Source: Jannaschia sp. S6380 (GTDB lineage: Bacteria > Pseudomonadota > Alphaproteobacteria > Rhodobacterales > Rhodobacteraceae). Taken from it: DNA of 64,000 nucleotides. The notes beneath the pieces were generated by a model, which saw nothing but the letters and a program-made list of their open reading frames with translations, was not told the origin of the DNA and made no database searches. The translations under genes were made by a program, and so were the position numbers. Shown in pieces: positions 7,785 through 21,070 of the stretch (its first letter is position 1; every line of letters starts with the position of its first letter). Where the stretch lies: the NCBI RefSeq assembly GCF_023015695.1, contig NZ_JALKAS010000002.1, positions 62,001-126,000 of the forward strand, written 5' to 3'.

Positions 7785-9305
7785 ATGGCGACCAGCAAGA
7801 TGCTCCGGTTCGTGACCGTCGAGCGGCAGACGCCCGAGAAGCGCGATGCCGTGGCCCGCAAGGAGGATTTCGGCGAGATCTATCGCGAGTTTGCGGCCGA
7901 GCGCGCCGCCGAGCAAGCCGGGCGCTGCAGCCAGTGCGGCGTGCCCTATTGCCAGAGCCATTGCCCGCTGCACAACGACATCCCGGACTGGCTGCGCCTG
8001 GTGGCCGAAGGACGCCTGCAGGAAGCTTACGAGGTCAGCCAAGCCACCAACACTTTCCCCGAGATCTGCGGCCGGATCTGCCCGCAGGACCGGCTTTGTG
8101 AAGGCAACTGCGTGATCGAGCAGTCGGGGCATGGCACCGTGACCATCGGTGCGGTCGAGAAATACATCACCGACACCGCCTTCGAGGAGGGCTGGGTCCC
8201 CAGGATCGCGCCGCATGCCGAACGCGAGGAGAGCGTGGGCATCATCGGCGCGGGGCCGGGCGGTCTGGCCGCGGCGGACCTGCTGCGCCGGGCCGGCGTG
8301 CAGGTCACGGTCTATGACCGCTACGACCGTGCGGGCGGGCTGATGACCTACGGCATCCCCGGCTTCAAGCTGGAGAAGGACGTGGTGATGCGCCGCAACG
8401 ACCAGCTGGCCGAGGGCGGGGTGGAGTTCCGGCTGAACACCGAGGTCGGGCGCGACATCACCTTCGACGAGATCCGCGACACGCATGACGCCGTCATCGT
8501 GGCCACGGGCGTCTACAAGTCGCGCGAACTGGATGGCGACAACCACGACGCGGGCGGCATCGTCCGGGCCATCGACTATCTGACGGCCAGCAACCGCAAG
8601 AGTTTCGGCGACGACGTGCCCGAGTTCGACAGCGGGGAATTGAACGCCGAGGGCAAGCGCGTCGTCGTGATCGGCGGCGGCGACACGGCGATGGATTGCG
8701 TCCGCACCGCCATCCGGCAGGGCGCGACCAGCGTGAAATGCCTTTACCGCCGCGACAAGGCCAACATGCCGGGATCGCAACGCGAGGTGGCAAATGCCGA
8801 GGAGGAGGGCGTCGAGTTCGTCTGGCTGACCGCGCCCGCCGGGTTCGAAGCCGGCTCGGCGGCGGCGATGAAGGGCGGCGTGGCGCTGGGACCCGGCGCC
8901 GTGGCCGAGGAGGGCGAGGGCATCGCCACAGCGCATCGTGTCGTCAGCGGCGTGACCGTCCAGCGGATGCGTCTGGGCGAGCCGGATGCGACGGGGCGGC
9001 AGGCGCCGGAACTGATCGAGGGGGCCGACTACGTCGAAGGGGCGGACCTGGTCATCAAGGCGCTGGGCTTCGAGCCCGAGGAGCTGCCGACGCTGTGGTC
9101 CAGACCCGAGCTGGAAGTGACCCGCTGGGGCACGATCAAGGCCGATTTCCGCACTCACGAGACGCCGCTGGACGGGGTCTATGCGGTGGGCGACATCGTG
9201 CGCGGCGCGTCGCTGGTGGTCTGGGCCATCCGCGACGGGCGCGAGGCGGCCGAGGCGATCCTGGAGCGGTTCGGCGCGCTGAACCGCGTGATCGCGGCGG
9301 AGTGA
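7785..9305 (+). CDS. gltD: Glutamate synthase (NADPH) small subunit
   Basis: Beta subunit of GOGAT, which takes electrons from NADPH through FAD and passes them over iron-sulphur clusters to GltB for glutamate synthesis. N-terminal cluster ligands are seen in CSQCGVPYCQSHCP (about residues 47-60) and CGRICPQDRLCEGNC (about 93-107); the FAD-binding GAGPGGLAAADLLRRAG and NADPH-binding VIGGGDTAMDC follow in order. The ATG at 7785 lies five bases after GGAGG; an in-frame ATG four codons upstream contains that site and is less likely. 506 residues, slightly longer than most GltD. gltB is not adjacent but begins 1.8 kb downstream. Confidence 0.96.
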   Translation: MATSKMLRFVTVERQTPEKRDAVARKEDFGEIYREFAAERAAEQAGRCSQCGVPYCQSHCPLHNDIPDWLRLVAEGRLQEAYEVSQATNTFPEICGRICPQDRLCEGNCVIEQSGHGTVTIGAVEKYITDTAFEEGWVPRIAPHAEREESVGIIGAGPGGLAAADLLRRAGVQVTVYDRYDRAGGLMTYGIPGFKLEKDVVMRRNDQLAEGGVEFRLNTEVGRDITFDEIRDTHDAVIVATGVYKSRELDGDNHDAGGIVRAIDYLTASNRKSFGDDVPEFDSGELNAEGKRVVVIGGGDTAMDCVRTAIRQGATSVKCLYRRDKANMPGSQREVANAEEEGVEFVWLTAPAGFEAGSAAAMKGGVALGPGAVAEEGEGIATAHRVVSGVTVQRMRLGEPDATGRQAPELIEGADYVEGADLVIKALGFEPEELPTLWSRPELEVTRWGTIKADFRTHETPLDGVYAVGDIVRGASLVVWAIRDGREAAEAILERFGALNRVIAAE

Positions 9306-9404
9306 CCCGGCATGGAACGGCGCGCGGGCCAAGCGAATTATTCGAGCCATGCATCCGGCATGCGGCGGCGGGCCGCGGCGCCCCGCGCCGGGGCGGTGCC
9401 GGGC

Positions 9405-9437
9405 GTGCACCCCGCGTGCACCCCCCATGCACCGGAG
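9405..9437. repeat. Three tandem 11-bp repeats (TGCACC core)
   Basis: Downstream of gltD the sequence contains GTGCACCCCGC, GTGCACCCCCC and ATGCACCGGAG head to tail, three units sharing a TGCACC core at an 11-base period, close to one helical turn. A GC-rich hairpin-forming stretch (about 9377-9400, GGCGCCCCG against CGGGGCG) comes just before. The role is unknown; a regulator array or simple slippage are both possible. Confidence 0.55.
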
Positions 9438-9461
9438 CACGGTATGCGCGCGGCGCAATCG

Positions 9462-9476
9462 GTCAGCCCTGCTGAC
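9462..9476. repeat. Small perfect hairpin GTCAGC-CCT-GCTGAC
   Basis: A perfect 6-bp inverted repeat with a three-base loop 20 bases before the GTG start of the hydrolase-like gene. It could be an operator or an mRNA hairpin; there is no T-run, so it is not a typical terminator of gltD. Confidence 0.4.
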
Positions 9477-9496
9477 GCGTTCGCTGGTGTCTTGAC

Positions 9497-10204
9497 GTGA
9501 ACGCCGCGCCGCGACCGGTCGAGACGGTCTACGAGGATGCGGAACTGACGCTGCGCCTGCTGCCCGGGACGGCACATCGGCTGGTCGTGGTCTTCACCGG
9601 GCGCAAGGCGGGTTTCGGCGGGCAGCCGCCGGACGAGTTCGCCGGCTCCGCCTCGCACGGGGGCGAGAACAGCGTCCTGTTCGTGACCGACCGGCAGGCC
9701 TCCTGGTACGCGGCGCCGGGCCTCTGGCGCAAGATCGTGCGAATGGTGCGCGAGGTCCGTGCGAGCGTCGGTGCGCTGGAGGTCATGACGCTGGGCAATT
9801 CGATGGGCGGCTATGGCGCGCTTCTGTTGCCGCGCGACCTACGCGTGGCGCGGGCCATCGCGTTCAGCCCGCAGGTCACGCTGGACCGCGGCCTGCTGGA
9901 CGATGCGCGCTGGCCCGAGATCGCGGACGAGATGCCCGAACGCTGCGTCGCCGACACCTTTGCCGGCACGCGGACGCAGTATTACCTGACGGCGGGTGCG
10001 GGCTGCGCCGAGGACGTGGCCCATCTGGCACTGGTGCCCGAGGGGAAGCGGGTGCATCGCTGGGTGCTGCCGCGGGGGCGGCACAATGTGGCCGGCGCGT
10101 TGAAGGAGGCGGGGCTGCTGGCGCGGGTGATCGACGCGATCCTGCGGGGACGGCGGACACGGGTGGACGCGCTCTATGCGCGCTATGGCAGGAGGTTGGC
10201 GTGA
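9497..10204 (+). CDS. Alpha/beta-hydrolase-like protein
   Basis: A 235-residue protein with the nucleophile elbow GNSMGGYGALLLP (GxSxG, serine near residue 101) in the place expected for an alpha/beta-hydrolase, followed by AIAFSPQVTL and a C-terminal GRHNVAGAL that could supply the catalytic histidine. N-terminal strands LVVVFTGRK and NSVLFVTDRQASWY fit the fold. No signal peptide. The start is GTG at 9497 with no good ribosome-binding site, so it is uncertain. First of three small genes between gltD and gltB, joined by 1-base and 4-base overlaps to the next two. Substrate unknown. Confidence 0.75.
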   Translation: MNAAPRPVETVYEDAELTLRLLPGTAHRLVVVFTGRKAGFGGQPPDEFAGSASHGGENSVLFVTDRQASWYAAPGLWRKIVRMVREVRASVGALEVMTLGNSMGGYGALLLPRDLRVARAIAFSPQVTLDRGLLDDARWPEIADEMPERCVADTFAGTRTQYYLTAGAGCAEDVAHLALVPEGKRVHRWVLPRGRHNVAGALKEAGLLARVIDAILRGRRTRVDALYARYGRRLA

Positions 10205-10659
10205 TGGATACGTCGCAGTATCGCGAGACCGGGAAGCTGGAGGGGCGGTGCCTTTGCGGTGCCGTGCGGCTGCAGATCGACGGCGGCTACACGGCTGCGG
10301 TCGGCGCATGCCACTGCGCGATGTGCCGGCGCTGGGCCGGGACGGTCTTCGCCGGGTTCGATGCGGATGCCGATGCGGTGACGGTGACGGGCGACGTGTC
10401 GCGTTACCGATCTTCGGGCTTCGCGGAGCGGGCCTTCTGCCCGGCCTGCGGCAGCCACCTGTGGTTCCGCGACGACGGCGACGCCGTGCCCTACGAGTTC
10501 GCGCCGGGCGCCTTCGCTGGGGCGCGGGAGTTCCCGCTGATCTCGGAGATCTATATCGACCGGGCGCCGGTCTGGGCGCGGCTGGCAGGCGAACACCGTA
10601 CCGCCACGCGCGCGGAGTACGAGGCCCGGAAACCCTTCGTGGAAGGAGACGACCCGTGA
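10204..10659 (+). CDS. GFA-family zinc-binding protein
   Basis: Member of the GFA (glutathione-dependent formaldehyde-activating enzyme-like) family, 151 residues. The zinc-ligand pattern is clear: GRCLCGAVRL, then CHCAMCRRW and later FCPACGSHLWF. Most family members outside the true Gfa enzyme have unknown substrates, so only the fold is called. The ATG at 10204 overlaps the TGA of the hydrolase-like gene by one base, and the stop overlaps the GTG of the next gene (GTGA), so the three genes look like one transcription unit. Confidence 0.88.
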   Translation: MDTSQYRETGKLEGRCLCGAVRLQIDGGYTAAVGACHCAMCRRWAGTVFAGFDADADAVTVTGDVSRYRSSGFAERAFCPACGSHLWFRDDGDAVPYEFAPGAFAGAREFPLISEIYIDRAPVWARLAGEHRTATRAEYEARKPFVEGDDP

Positions 10660-11078
10660 GACATGTCGCGACCCTGATCCTGGCCCTGACGGCCGCGCCG
10701 GTGGCGGCGCAGAATATCGGCGAGAGCTTCCGCTGCCCCGGGCCGGAGGGTCTGCCCGACGTGATGGCGACCGTCGGCCGCACCGACCTGCTGAGCGAGC
10801 TTGCGGGCGCCGAGGTGACGCCGGAACGTACGATCCTGCACCTGCAATTGCTGGCCGACGGGCCCGACCCGCGCCTGGTGCCCCATGCGCCCTTCGACGA
10901 GGTCGCGCTTGCCGGTTGCACGCGCGCGGACGGCGTGGCCTTCGACCGCGCGGCCTTCGCCGACGGGCTGGACGCCTACCGCGAGGCGGTGCGGACGGAC
11001 GATGCCGGCTTTTTCCAGATTCCCCCCGCCGAGGCCTATTGGCTGACCATCGGCGCGCTTGCCCCGAACGGAGGATGA
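10656..11078 (+). CDS. Small exported protein of unknown function
   Basis: A 140-residue protein starting at a GTG inside the stop of the GFA gene. The N-terminus RHVATLILALTAAPVAAQN is a clean signal peptide with cleavage after AAQ or AA, so the protein is probably periplasmic. The mature part has two cysteines (FRCPG and LAGCTRAD) that could form a disulphide. No family recognised. It ends a few bases before gltB and overlaps its alternative ATG. Confidence 0.7.
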   Translation: MRHVATLILALTAAPVAAQNIGESFRCPGPEGLPDVMATVGRTDLLSELAGAEVTPERTILHLQLLADGPDPRLVPHAPFDEVALAGCTRADGVAFDRAAFADGLDAYREAVRTDDAGFFQIPPAEAYWLTIGALAPNGG

Positions 11079-11080
11079 CC

Positions 11081-15619
<4,539 letters not shown>

Positions 15620-15707
15620 TCGCGGATCGGTGACGGTCCGGCCCCGTCCGCGGCGGCGCGGGCGGGGATCGGCTTGACCCCGGCGGAGCGGACCGTTTGG
15701 TGGGCGC

Positions 15708-16445
15708 GTGGCGAAGAAGCGGACATCCCGGAAGAATGCGGCCAAGCGGCCCGGCCTGCGCGCGCGGTTGCGCGGGGCCGGCCGGCGCGGGCTTCGCTGG
15801 CTCTGGCGCGGGGCGCTGGTCGCGGCGGGGGCGCTGGTCCTTTGGGTGCTGGCCTATCGCTGGATCGACCCGCCGACGACGCCCTACATGCTGTCGGAAT
15901 ATCGCCGGTTGGGCACGATCGAGAAGGCGTGGGTCGATCTGGACGATCTGGACCCGGTGATCGCGCGGTCCTTCGTCGCCGCCGAGGACGCCAATTTCTG
16001 CCGGCACTGGGGCTTCGACGTCGATGCCATCCGCGAGGCGATCGAGGATGGCGGCAATCGCGGCGCCTCCACCATCAGCCAGCAGGTCGTCAAGAACGCG
16101 TTTCTCTGGCAGGGCCGGTCCTGGCCGCGCAAGGCGCTGGAGACGGTGCTGACCCCGCTGATGGAGGCGCTTTGGCCCAAGCGGCGGATCGTCGAAGTCT
16201 ACCTGAACGTGGCCGAGATGGATGAGGGCGCGTTCGGCGTGGATGCGGCGGCGCGCCGGTATTTCGACCGGGGCGCGGCGGATCTGACGGGGCGGCAGGC
16301 GGCCCTGATGGCGGCCGTCCTGCCGGACCCCAAGGGGCGCGACGCCGGCCGGCCGACGGCGTTTCTGGACCGGCGGGCCCGATCCATCGCCGACGGGGCG
16401 GCGACCATCCGCGCCGACGGCCGCGCAGCCTGCTTCGAGGATTGA
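15708..16445 (+). CDS. mtgA: Monofunctional peptidoglycan glycosyltransferase
   Basis: Membrane-anchored enzyme that polymerises lipid II into glycan strands without a transpeptidase domain. After a basic N-terminus there is one membrane segment (about residues 32-50, LWRGALVAAGALVLWVLAYR) and the GT51 motifs: FVAAEDANFCRHWGFD with the catalytic glutamate near residue 93, GASTISQQVVKN, RRIVEVYLNVAEMDEGAFG and ALMAAVLPDP. Length 245 is normal. Start is GTG at 15708. The glutathione-transferase gene follows closely. Confidence 0.95.
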   Translation: MAKKRTSRKNAAKRPGLRARLRGAGRRGLRWLWRGALVAAGALVLWVLAYRWIDPPTTPYMLSEYRRLGTIEKAWVDLDDLDPVIARSFVAAEDANFCRHWGFDVDAIREAIEDGGNRGASTISQQVVKNAFLWQGRSWPRKALETVLTPLMEALWPKRRIVEVYLNVAEMDEGAFGVDAAARRYFDRGAADLTGRQAALMAAVLPDPKGRDAGRPTAFLDRRARSIADGAATIRADGRAACFED

Positions 16446-16477
16446 AAAAGCCCGGAGAACAAGGCATCCCGGCCGGC

Positions 16478-17143
16478 ATGATCCAGCTTCATCATTTCGC
16501 CCTGTCGCCGTTTTGCCGGAAGGTCCGCCTGGTGCTGGCCGAGAAGAAGCTGGAGGTCGAGCTGATCGACGAGCGCTATTGGGAAGCATCGTCGGAGTTC
16601 CTGCGCCGCAATGCCGCCGGAAAGGTCCCGGTGTTGCGGATCGACGGGCATACGCTGGCCGATTCCAATGCGATTTGCGAGTATCTGGAGGAGACGCATC
16701 CCGCGCCCGCGCTGATGCCCGACAGCCCCGCCGCGCGGGCCGAGGTGCGCCGCCTGGTGGCCTGGTTCGACGACAAGTTCCACCAGGAGGTGACGTCGAA
16801 GCTGGTCTATGAGCGGATCAACAAGAAGCTGACGCGGGCGGGCTACCCGGACGGGGCGAACGTCAAGAACGGGGTCAAGGCGATCAAGTTCCACCTGGAT
16901 TACATGGGCTGGCTGCTGGACCGGTCGCGCTGGCTGGCGGGGCCGAACCTGACCATGGCGGATTTCGCGGCGGCCGCGCATCTGTCCTGCCTGGACTATT
17001 CGTCGGACGTGGACTGGAACCGCAACGCGGCGGTGCGCGACTGGTACGCCAAGATCAAGTCGCGCCCGGCCTTCCGGTCGGTGCTGGCCGACGTCGTGCC
17101 GGGGTTCCGGCCGGCCAAGCACTACGCGGACCTGGACTTTTGA
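16478..17143 (+). CDS. Glutathione S-transferase family protein
   Basis: A 221-residue protein with an N-terminal thioredoxin-fold domain ([20 protein letters not shown], with KVPVLRIDG and the glutathione-binding [11 protein letters not shown]) and an all-helical C-terminal half ending [16 protein letters not shown] near residues 9-12 suggests a serine or cysteine as the catalytic residue. Start MIQLHHF fits the family N-terminus; a TTG at 16442 overlapping the mtgA stop would add twelve residues and is the alternative. Its TGA overlaps the TTG start of queG. Substrate unknown. Confidence 0.9.
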   Translation: MIQLHHFALSPFCRKVRLVLAEKKLEVELIDERYWEASSEFLRRNAAGKVPVLRIDGHTLADSNAICEYLEETHPAPALMPDSPAARAEVRRLVAWFDDKFHQEVTSKLVYERINKKLTRAGYPDGANVKNGVKAIKFHLDYMGWLLDRSRWLAGPNLTMADFAAAAHLSCLDYSSDVDWNRNAAVRDWYAKIKSRPAFRSVLADVVPGFRPAKHYADLDF

Positions 17144-18156
17144 CCTTTCGCGCCCGGCTGGACGCCGAGGCGCGGGCGGCGGGCTTCGTGGCCACGGGGG
17201 TCTGCCGGCCTGACGCGATCCCCGATGCGGGGGTGCGGCTGCGGCAGTATCTCGACGACGGCAATCACGGGCAGATGTCCTGGATGGGCGAGCGGGTGGC
17301 CTGGCGCGGCGACCCTTCGGCGCTCTGGCCCGAGGCGCGGTCGGTGGTGATGCTGGCGCATTCCTATTCGCCGCCGCACGATCCGCTGGGCGATCTGGAC
17401 AGGCCCGAACGCGGGGCGATCAGCGTCTATGCGCAGGGGCGCGACTATCACCACGTGGTCAAGAAGGCGCTGAAGCGGGTGGCGCGCTGGCTGGTGGCCG
17501 AGGAGCGATGCGACGTGAAGGTGTTCGTCGACACCGCGCCAGTCATGGAAAAGCCGCTGGCGCAGGCCGCGGGACTCGGCTGGCAGGGCAAGCACACGAA
17601 CCTGCTGGGCCGGGGGTTCGGCAACTGGGTGTTCCTGGGCGCGATCTTCACGACGCTGAACCTGACCCCCGATGCGCCCGAGGCGGAGCGTTGCGGATCG
17701 TGCCGGAAATGCCTGGACGTGTGTCCGACGGACGCGTTCCCGGCGCCGTTCCAGCTCGATGCGCGGCGCTGCATCTCATATCTCACGATCGAGCATCGGG
17801 GGCCGGTGGAGGCGGATCTGCGCCCCGGTCTGGGCAACCGGATCTATGGCTGCGACGATTGTCTGGCGGTCTGCCCTTGGAACAAGTTCGCCGTGGCGGC
17901 CTCCGACCTGCGCTATCACGGGCCCCACCGGGCGCCGCCCTTGGCGGAGCTGGCGGCGCTGGACGATGCGGGGTTCCGCGCGCGGTTCAGCGGGTCGCCC
18001 ATCAAGCGGATCGGGCGGGACCGGATGGTGCGGAACGTGTGCTATGCGATCGGGAATTCGGGCGCGAAACGTCTCGAACCGGCGGTGCAGGCACTCTGCG
18101 ATGACGCGGACGCGGCGGTGGCCGACGCGGCCCGTTGGGCGGTGGCGCGGCTGTGA
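17140..18156 (+). CDS. queG: Epoxyqueuosine reductase
   Basis: Cobalamin-dependent iron-sulphur enzyme that reduces epoxyqueuosine to queuosine in tRNA, the last step of queuosine synthesis. The two 4Fe-4S ligand sets are visible in [16 protein letters not shown] (about residues 186-201) and [10 protein letters not shown] (about 243-252). Also family-typical are MSWM followed by [12 protein letters not shown] and the [10 protein letters not shown] segment. The start is TTG at 17140, overlapping the glutathione-transferase TGA (TTGA). 338 residues; the C-terminus is compact, without a long HEAT extension. Confidence 0.95.
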   Translation: MTFRARLDAEARAAGFVATGVCRPDAIPDAGVRLRQYLDDGNHGQMSWMGERVAWRGDPSALWPEARSVVMLAHSYSPPHDPLGDLDRPERGAISVYAQGRDYHHVVKKALKRVARWLVAEERCDVKVFVDTAPVMEKPLAQAAGLGWQGKHTNLLGRGFGNWVFLGAIFTTLNLTPDAPEAERCGSCRKCLDVCPTDAFPAPFQLDARRCISYLTIEHRGPVEADLRPGLGNRIYGCDDCLAVCPWNKFAVAASDLRYHGPHRAPPLAELAALDDAGFRARFSGSPIKRIGRDRMVRNVCYAIGNSGAKRLEPAVQALCDDADAAVADAARWAVARL

Positions 18157-18998
18157 GCGTCCTGCTGAGCTTCGGGCATGGCTATTCGGCGCGCGCGCTG
18201 ACGCCGCTCCTGCTGGCACGCGGCTGGACGGTGATCGGCACCACGCGCTCGGCCCAGAAGGCGGCGGCGTTGCGCGGCGAGGGGGTCGAGCCGGTGATCT
18301 TCGGCGACGCGCTGCCGTTCGATCGCGTGACGCATGTGCTCTCCTCGGCCGGGCCGGATGCCGATGGCGACCCGGTTTTGCGCGCCTACGGGGATGCGTT
18401 GCGGCCGCATCTTGGGCGGATGGCCTGGGTCGGCTACCTTTCGACCACAGGCGTCTACGGCGACCATGGCGGGGCCTGGGTGGACGAGGCGACGCCGCCG
18501 GCGCCCAGCACGCGGCGGGGCCGGTGGCGCGAGGCGGCCGAGGCGGCCTGGGCGGAACTGGGCGGGCCGCTGCACGTCTTTCGGCTGGCCGGGATATACG
18601 GGCCCGGGCGGGGGCCGTTCGCAAAGGTGCGTGCCGGGACCGCGCGGCGGATCGTCAAGCCGGGCCAGGTGTTCAGCCGCATCCACGTGGACGACATCGC
18701 GCAGGTCCTGCTGGCATCGATCGACCGGCCCGATCCGGGGGCGGTCTACAACGTCTGCGACGACGACCCGGCCCCGCCGCAGGACGTGATCGGGCACGCG
18801 GCCAAACTGCTGGGCCTGCCGCCGCCGCCCGAAGTCGCATTCGAGACGGCCGAGATGACGCCCATGGCGCGCAGCTTCTATGCCGAATCGAAGCGGGTGC
18901 GGAACGACCGCATCAAGCGCGACCTGGGCGTGCGGCTGCGCTACCCCGACTACCGCGTCGGTCTGGCGGACCTGTTGCGACGGGAGCGCGGCGACTGA
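18153..18998 (+). CDS. NAD(P)-dependent epimerase/dehydratase-like protein
   Basis: Extended short-chain dehydrogenase, 281 residues, of the YeeZ-like type. The dinucleotide motif is the altered [30 protein letters not shown] holds the usual Ser/Thr-Tyr region, and [14 protein letters not shown] and [13 protein letters not shown] match the family. The active-site Lys of YxxxK is not evident after VYGDHGGAW, so catalysis is uncertain. GTG start overlaps the queG stop in a GTGA. No pathway is indicated by the neighbours. Confidence 0.85.
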   Translation: MSVLLSFGHGYSARALTPLLLARGWTVIGTTRSAQKAAALRGEGVEPVIFGDALPFDRVTHVLSSAGPDADGDPVLRAYGDALRPHLGRMAWVGYLSTTGVYGDHGGAWVDEATPPAPSTRRGRWREAAEAAWAELGGPLHVFRLAGIYGPGRGPFAKVRAGTARRIVKPGQVFSRIHVDDIAQVLLASIDRPDPGAVYNVCDDDPAPPQDVIGHAAKLLGLPPPPEVAFETAEMTPMARSFYAESKRVRNDRIKRDLGVRLRYPDYRVGLADLLRRERGD

Positions 18999-19083
18999 GG
19001 CGATCTGGCGAATGCCTGTTCACGAGCGCGGCTAAATCGGCTATTTTGGCGCCGGACAGTGCAACACAAGAGTGCAGGCAGGC

Positions 19084-19590
19084 ATGACAGACATCACACG
19101 ACGGGGCGCGCTCGCCCTGGGCGCCGGCGCGGCTGCGACGCTCGCCGGCTGTGGCAGCAAGATCCTCACCTATGACGGCCCCGAGATCACGCGCGTCGTG
19201 GTCCAGAAGGCCGAGCGGCGGATGTTCCTGATCAACGGGAGCACCGCGCTCCGCGTGGTTCCGGTGCAACTGGGTTTCACCGCCCACGGCCCCAAGCAGT
19301 TCGAGGGCGACGGGCGCACGCCCGAGGGGCGGTATCACATCGACCGGCGCAACCCCAACTCGGCGTTCTACCTGTCGGTCGGGATCGACTATCCCAACAT
19401 GCGCGACCGGGCCTTTGCCGCAAGCATGGGGCGGCGTCCGGGCGGCGACATCTTCATCCACGGATGGGGCGACAGGAAGCGCGACGCCAGCCATGACTGG
19501 ACCGCCGGATGCGTGGCCGTCACCAACGACCAGATGCGCGAAGTCTATGCGATGGTGCGCAACGGCACGCCGGTCGACATCTACGCCTGA
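19084..19590 (+). CDS. L,D-transpeptidase (YkuD) lipoprotein
   Basis: A 168-residue protein with a twin-arginine-like, lipobox-bearing leader (TRRGALALGAGAAATLAGC) and a YkuD domain. The catalytic signature is visible as IFIHGWG followed by SHDWTAGCVAV, with histidine and cysteine in place. Such enzymes cross-link meso-diaminopimelate residues in peptidoglycan or attach proteins to it. Start ATG at 19084 gives the best leader. A second YkuD protein lies 0.7 kb downstream with a convergent CAP lipoprotein between them. Confidence 0.88.
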   Translation: MTDITRRGALALGAGAAATLAGCGSKILTYDGPEITRVVVQKAERRMFLINGSTALRVVPVQLGFTAHGPKQFEGDGRTPEGRYHIDRRNPNSAFYLSVGIDYPNMRDRAFAASMGRRPGGDIFIHGWGDRKRDASHDWTAGCVAVTNDQMREVYAMVRNGTPVDIYA

Positions 19591-19603
19591 AACGGGCGTT
19601 TTG

Positions 19604-19620
19604 GGGGGCGTCCCGCCCCC
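19604..19620. terminator. GC hairpin between convergent genes
   Basis: A perfect 7-bp stem GGGGGCG-TCC-CGCCCCC sits in the 30 bases between the stop of the L,D-transpeptidase and the stop of the convergent CAP-domain gene. There is no strong T-run on either side, so it may be a weak bidirectional terminator. Confidence 0.5.
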
Positions 19621-20130
19621 TCAGGTGCCGACGTTCAGGGTATACCAGAGCTTGCCGTTCGATTCCTGATACAGGCCGAACCCCATGCGCCGGGCCTCGG
19701 GGTCCAGGAGCACGCGGCGGGGCCCCTCCTCCTGCATCCAGGCGGAGACGGTTTCGATCTCGGTCTCGTAGGTCTCGGAGATGGTCTCGCCCAGCAGGCG
19801 GCCGTCGAAGCCCACGCGCTGCGCCCGGTCGATGGGCGACGAGCCGTCCGAGCCGAAATGCCACGGGCGGTTCTGCAGCGACATGTCGCGGGAATGGGTC
19901 TCGGCGGCGGCGGAAAGCCTGGAGTCCAGCTCCAGCGCGGGCGCGCCGGCGCCCTGGCGCAGCGCGTTGACGGCGTCGAGCGCGCGGAACGGGATCTGCC
20001 GTTTCTCGGCGCCCGAGATGCGGGTGACCCGCGGCAGCGGGTTGCCGTCCGGGCCGATCTGCGGCGGCGGCGGCGTACAGGCGGCGAGGGCGGACGATCC
20101 CAGCAGGATCAGGGCGGTGCGACGGTTCAT
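19621..20130 (-). CDS. CAP-domain lipoprotein
   Basis: A 169-residue exported protein with a lipobox leader (RRTALILLGSSALAACTP, lipidated cysteine at 18) and a CAP/SCP-like domain: AVNALRQGAGAPALELDSRL, AAETHSRDM and WHFGSDGSSPIDRAQRVGF with GETIS, then the C-terminal MGFGLYQESNGKLWYTL. CAP proteins in bacteria are often secreted with unknown activity. Its position between two YkuD genes suggests an envelope role, by inference only. Confidence 0.88.
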   Translation of the reverse strand: MNRRTALILLGSSALAACTPPPPQIGPDGNPLPRVTRISGAEKRQIPFRALDAVNALRQGAGAPALELDSRLSAAAETHSRDMSLQNRPWHFGSDGSSPIDRAQRVGFDGRLLGETISETYETEIETVSAWMQEEGPRRVLLDPEARRMGFGLYQESNGKLWYTLNVGT

Positions 20131-20253
20131 CGGAATCCTCGGGGAATTTCGCGTATCCAGCCGGCACTATAACGGAGCGATGCCGGGTGCAAACCGGCCC
20201 GGAACCGAAGGACGCGCGAAACTTTGCCCGATTTCACGGGTTTGATTTGCGGA

Positions 20254-20277
20254 TTGACACATTTCGACCTAGCGAAA
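20254..20277 (+). promoter_or_regulatory. Possible promoter/operator: TTGACA plus TTTCG-N6-CGAAA
   Basis: A perfect -35-like TTGACA at 20254-20259 is followed at once by the inverted repeat TTTCG-ACCTAG-CGAAA (20262-20277) in the region before the second L,D-transpeptidase gene. No convincing -10 is seen at the usual distance, so the promoter call is tentative. Confidence 0.35.
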
Positions 20278-20331
20278 GACCAAGCCGTGAAAGACCCGGG
20301 ACGCGATCCGGGCCCTGACAGGAGATCCCAC

Positions 20332-20919
20332 ATGCGCCGTCTCGACCGCCGCGCCTTCCTCGCAACCGGCACCGCCGCCGCCACCGGGCTGGCCCTTCCG
20401 GCCCTGGCCCAGGGCGTGCCCGACACCGTCCAGATGGAGGCGTCGTTGTCCTCGACCACGCGCCGGAACACCGCCAGCTTCCATGCGCAGGACTGGCGGC
20501 CCTACTTCTCGAACCTGCGCAACGGCGCGATCCTCGTCGATATCGGCAGCCGCGCGCTGCATATGTGGCAGGAAGACGGGCGGCATTACATCTATCCCTC
20601 CTCGGTGCCGCAATCCGAGGATCTGACCCGCCGCGGGCGGACGCGCGTCGTGCGCAAGGTGGTCGGCCCGACCTGGCGTCCGACGCCCAACATGCGCCGC
20701 CGCAACCCCGAATGGCCCGCCGTGGTCGAGCCCGGGCCCGACAATCCGCTGGGGAGCCACGCGCTCTACCTGTCCTGGACCTACTACCGGATCCACGGGA
20801 CGCATGACGACCGCAAGATCGGGCGGCGCTCCTCCTCCGGCTGCATCGGTCTCTACAATCGGCATATCGCCCAGGTATTCGCGATGTCGAAGGTCGGAAC
20901 CCAAGTGTTGCTAATTTGA
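20332..20919 (+). CDS. L,D-transpeptidase (YkuD), TAT-type leader
   Basis: A 195-residue exported YkuD protein. The leader RRLDRRAFLATGTAAATGLA carries a twin-arginine motif and ends near LPALAQG. The catalytic part has HGTHDDRKIGRRSSSGCIG, the complete YkuD signature with histidine and cysteine. Start ATG at 20332 follows CAGGAGAT. This protein is distinct in sequence from the YkuD lipoprotein upstream, so the two are not a recent duplication. Probable role: peptidoglycan 3-3 cross-linking or lipoprotein attachment. Confidence 0.93.
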   Translation: MRRLDRRAFLATGTAAATGLALPALAQGVPDTVQMEASLSSTTRRNTASFHAQDWRPYFSNLRNGAILVDIGSRALHMWQEDGRHYIYPSSVPQSEDLTRRGRTRVVRKVVGPTWRPTPNMRRRNPEWPAVVEPGPDNPLGSHALYLSWTYYRIHGTHDDRKIGRRSSSGCIGLYNRHIAQVFAMSKVGTQVLLI

Positions 20920-20926
20920 CGAGGCG

Positions 20927-20994
20927 GACTCCAAAGCTGTGGAAACGCCCCTGATTCGCCTTTGCAAACCCCGGTAGTAGCTGGTTAACGAGTC
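20927..20994. promoter_or_regulatory. Cluster of three GANTC (CcrM) sites
   Basis: GACTC at 20927-20931, GATTC at 20953-20957 and GAGTC at 20990-20994 lie within 68 bases upstream of the 60-residue exported-protein gene. GANTC is the recognition site of CcrM, whose gene lies 1.5 kb away. Such clusters can make promoters sensitive to methylation state; here that is inference. Confidence 0.45.
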
Positions 20995-21070
20995 GCACGA
21001 GGTACAGTCTTGGGTGCCATATGGTGTGGCAACTGTCGCCTCACCGATGGCGTATCTTGGAGGATATCCT

